A DNA stretch of 64,000 nucleotides, from the NCBI RefSeq assembly GCF_022557175.1, contig NZ_CP092915.1, positions 1,984,001 through 2,048,000 of the forward strand, in the 5' to 3' direction. A program made the translations under genes and the position numbers. Shown in pieces: positions 63,337 to 64,000 of this stretch. The notes beneath the pieces are model-generated. The model was not told the origin of the DNA, ran no database searches, and saw only the letters and a list, made by a program, of their open reading frames with translations. Position 1 is the stretch's first letter. Each line of letters opens with the position of its first letter. The stretch is from Mycolicibacterium sp. YH-1 (GTDB taxonomy: Bacteria > Actinomycetota > Actinomycetes > Mycobacteriales > Mycobacteriaceae).

Positions 63337-64000
63337 ATGGGAAAGCTCGATGGCAGAGTCGCATTGATCACCGGTGCCGCGCGCGGGCAGGGACGTAGTC
63401 ACGCGATTCGGTTGGCGCAGGAGGGTGCTGACATCATCGCGGTGGACATCTGTAAACAGATCGACACTGTTGCCTACCCGATGTCCACCCCGGATGACCT
63501 CGCAGAGACGGTCGAGGAAGTCGAGGCACTTGATCGGCGCATAGCGTCCGCGATCGTCGACGTCAGGGATCATGACGCGCTCTGCGCAGTCGTTGACAAG
63601 GCGGTCGTCGAACTGGGGCCAGTCGATATCATCCTCGCGAACGCCGGGATCGCGCCGCAGGGCGCGGAGAATCCCGATGAAGTCAAGACGTTCCGAGACG
63701 TCGTCGAAGTCAATCTGTTCGGCGTCTGGAACACCGTCCACGCGGGCGTCCCGAGCATGATTGACAACGCCCGGGGCGGGGCGATCGTACTGACTAGTTC
63801 CTCGCAGGGATTGTCGGGAGCAGGCGGCACGGGAACCGGTGCAGGCGATGGCTACGCTGCGAGCAAACACGGCGTAGTGGGACTGATGCGTACCTTCGCG
63901 AACTGGCTTGCACCACATTCGATCCGGGTGAACTCGATTCACCCGACGGGGGTTAACACCCCGATGGTGGTCAACCCGGTCTTGCAGAAGTATCTCGACG
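63337..64000 (+). CDS. Mycofactocin-coupled SDR family oxidoreductase, partial at window end
   Basis: A second, homologous SDR that runs off the window after 221 codons. It starts MGKLDGRVALITGAARGQGR and has ICKQIDTVAYPMSTPDDLAE, LANAG and YAASK. It is close to but distinct from the gene 40 bp upstream, and so looks like a diverged tandem duplicate. Like its neighbour it should bind NAD tightly and pass electrons to mycofactocin. The C-terminus lies outside. Confidence 0.88.
   Translation, partial: MGKLDGRVALITGAARGQGRSHAIRLAQEGADIIAVDICKQIDTVAYPMSTPDDLAETVEEVEALDRRIASAIVDVRDHDALCAVVDKAVVELGPVDIILANAGIAPQGAENPDEVKTFRDVVEVNLFGVWNTVHAGVPSMIDNARGGAIVLTSSSQGLSGAGGTGTGAGDGYAASKHGVVGLMRTFANWLAPHSIRVNSIHPTGVNTPMVVNPVLQKYLD

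Overview
The window is chromosomal DNA from a high-GC actinobacterium, almost certainly a rapidly growing Mycobacterium (Mycolicibacterium). The evidence is a 16S rRNA with the short helix-18 form of fast growers, a fused AtpFH b-delta subunit, an AtpA with the mycobacterial C-terminal extension, a MurA with Asp at the usual Cys position, a mycofactocin-type SDR pair, and gene order from argS to alkA that follows Mycobacterium tuberculosis Rv1292-Rv1317c with only two inserted pieces.

Layout. (1) 1-16069 is variable flank: the end of an Rrf2 regulator, a TetR gene divergent from an alpha/beta hydrolase, a mycothiol-type isomerase, two VOC proteins, a nitronate monooxygenase, a two-component system with a DUF4097-type membrane protein, a DoxX-like protein, a luciferase-like oxidoreductase, a PucR/MFS/ureohydrolase unit, a cutinase-family enzyme, an unknown secreted protein and a thioesterase. 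(2) 16147-25315 is core: tRNA-Arg(CCG), then argS-lysA-thrA-thrC-thrB packed with stop/start overlaps, and rho with a long disordered N-terminus followed by a strong terminator. (3) 25333-28983 is an insertion relative to M. tuberculosis: VOC-PadR pair, TetR and an acyl-CoA ligase. (4) 29057-43884 is core: rpmE, prfA, prmC, a Sua5/YrdC gene, wecA, the atp operon with atpI and a candidate upstream small ORF, a DUF2550 gene, a PduO-type adenosyltransferase and murA. (5) 43885-49620 is the rrn operon (16S-23S-5S, no spacer tRNA) with promoter, antitermination leader, processing stem and terminator. (6) 49653-51655 is the ogt/alkA alkylation-repair pair. (7) 51904-64000 is an accessory catabolic cluster that runs off the window.

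The accessory cluster holds two acyl-CoA-dehydrogenase-fold flavin monooxygenases, a flavin reductase, a Rieske oxygenase, a luciferase-like oxidoreductase, an alpha/beta hydrolase, an enolase-superfamily enzyme, a VOC protein, a small unknown protein, an AraC regulator and two tandem mycofactocin-coupled short-chain dehydrogenases. Together they look like an oxidative pathway for a cyclic or terpenoid-like substrate: oxygenation, alcohol oxidation by the SDRs with mycofactocin, ring opening or hydrolysis. The substrate cannot be read from the sequence. No CRISPR array, insertion sequence or prophage is visible.
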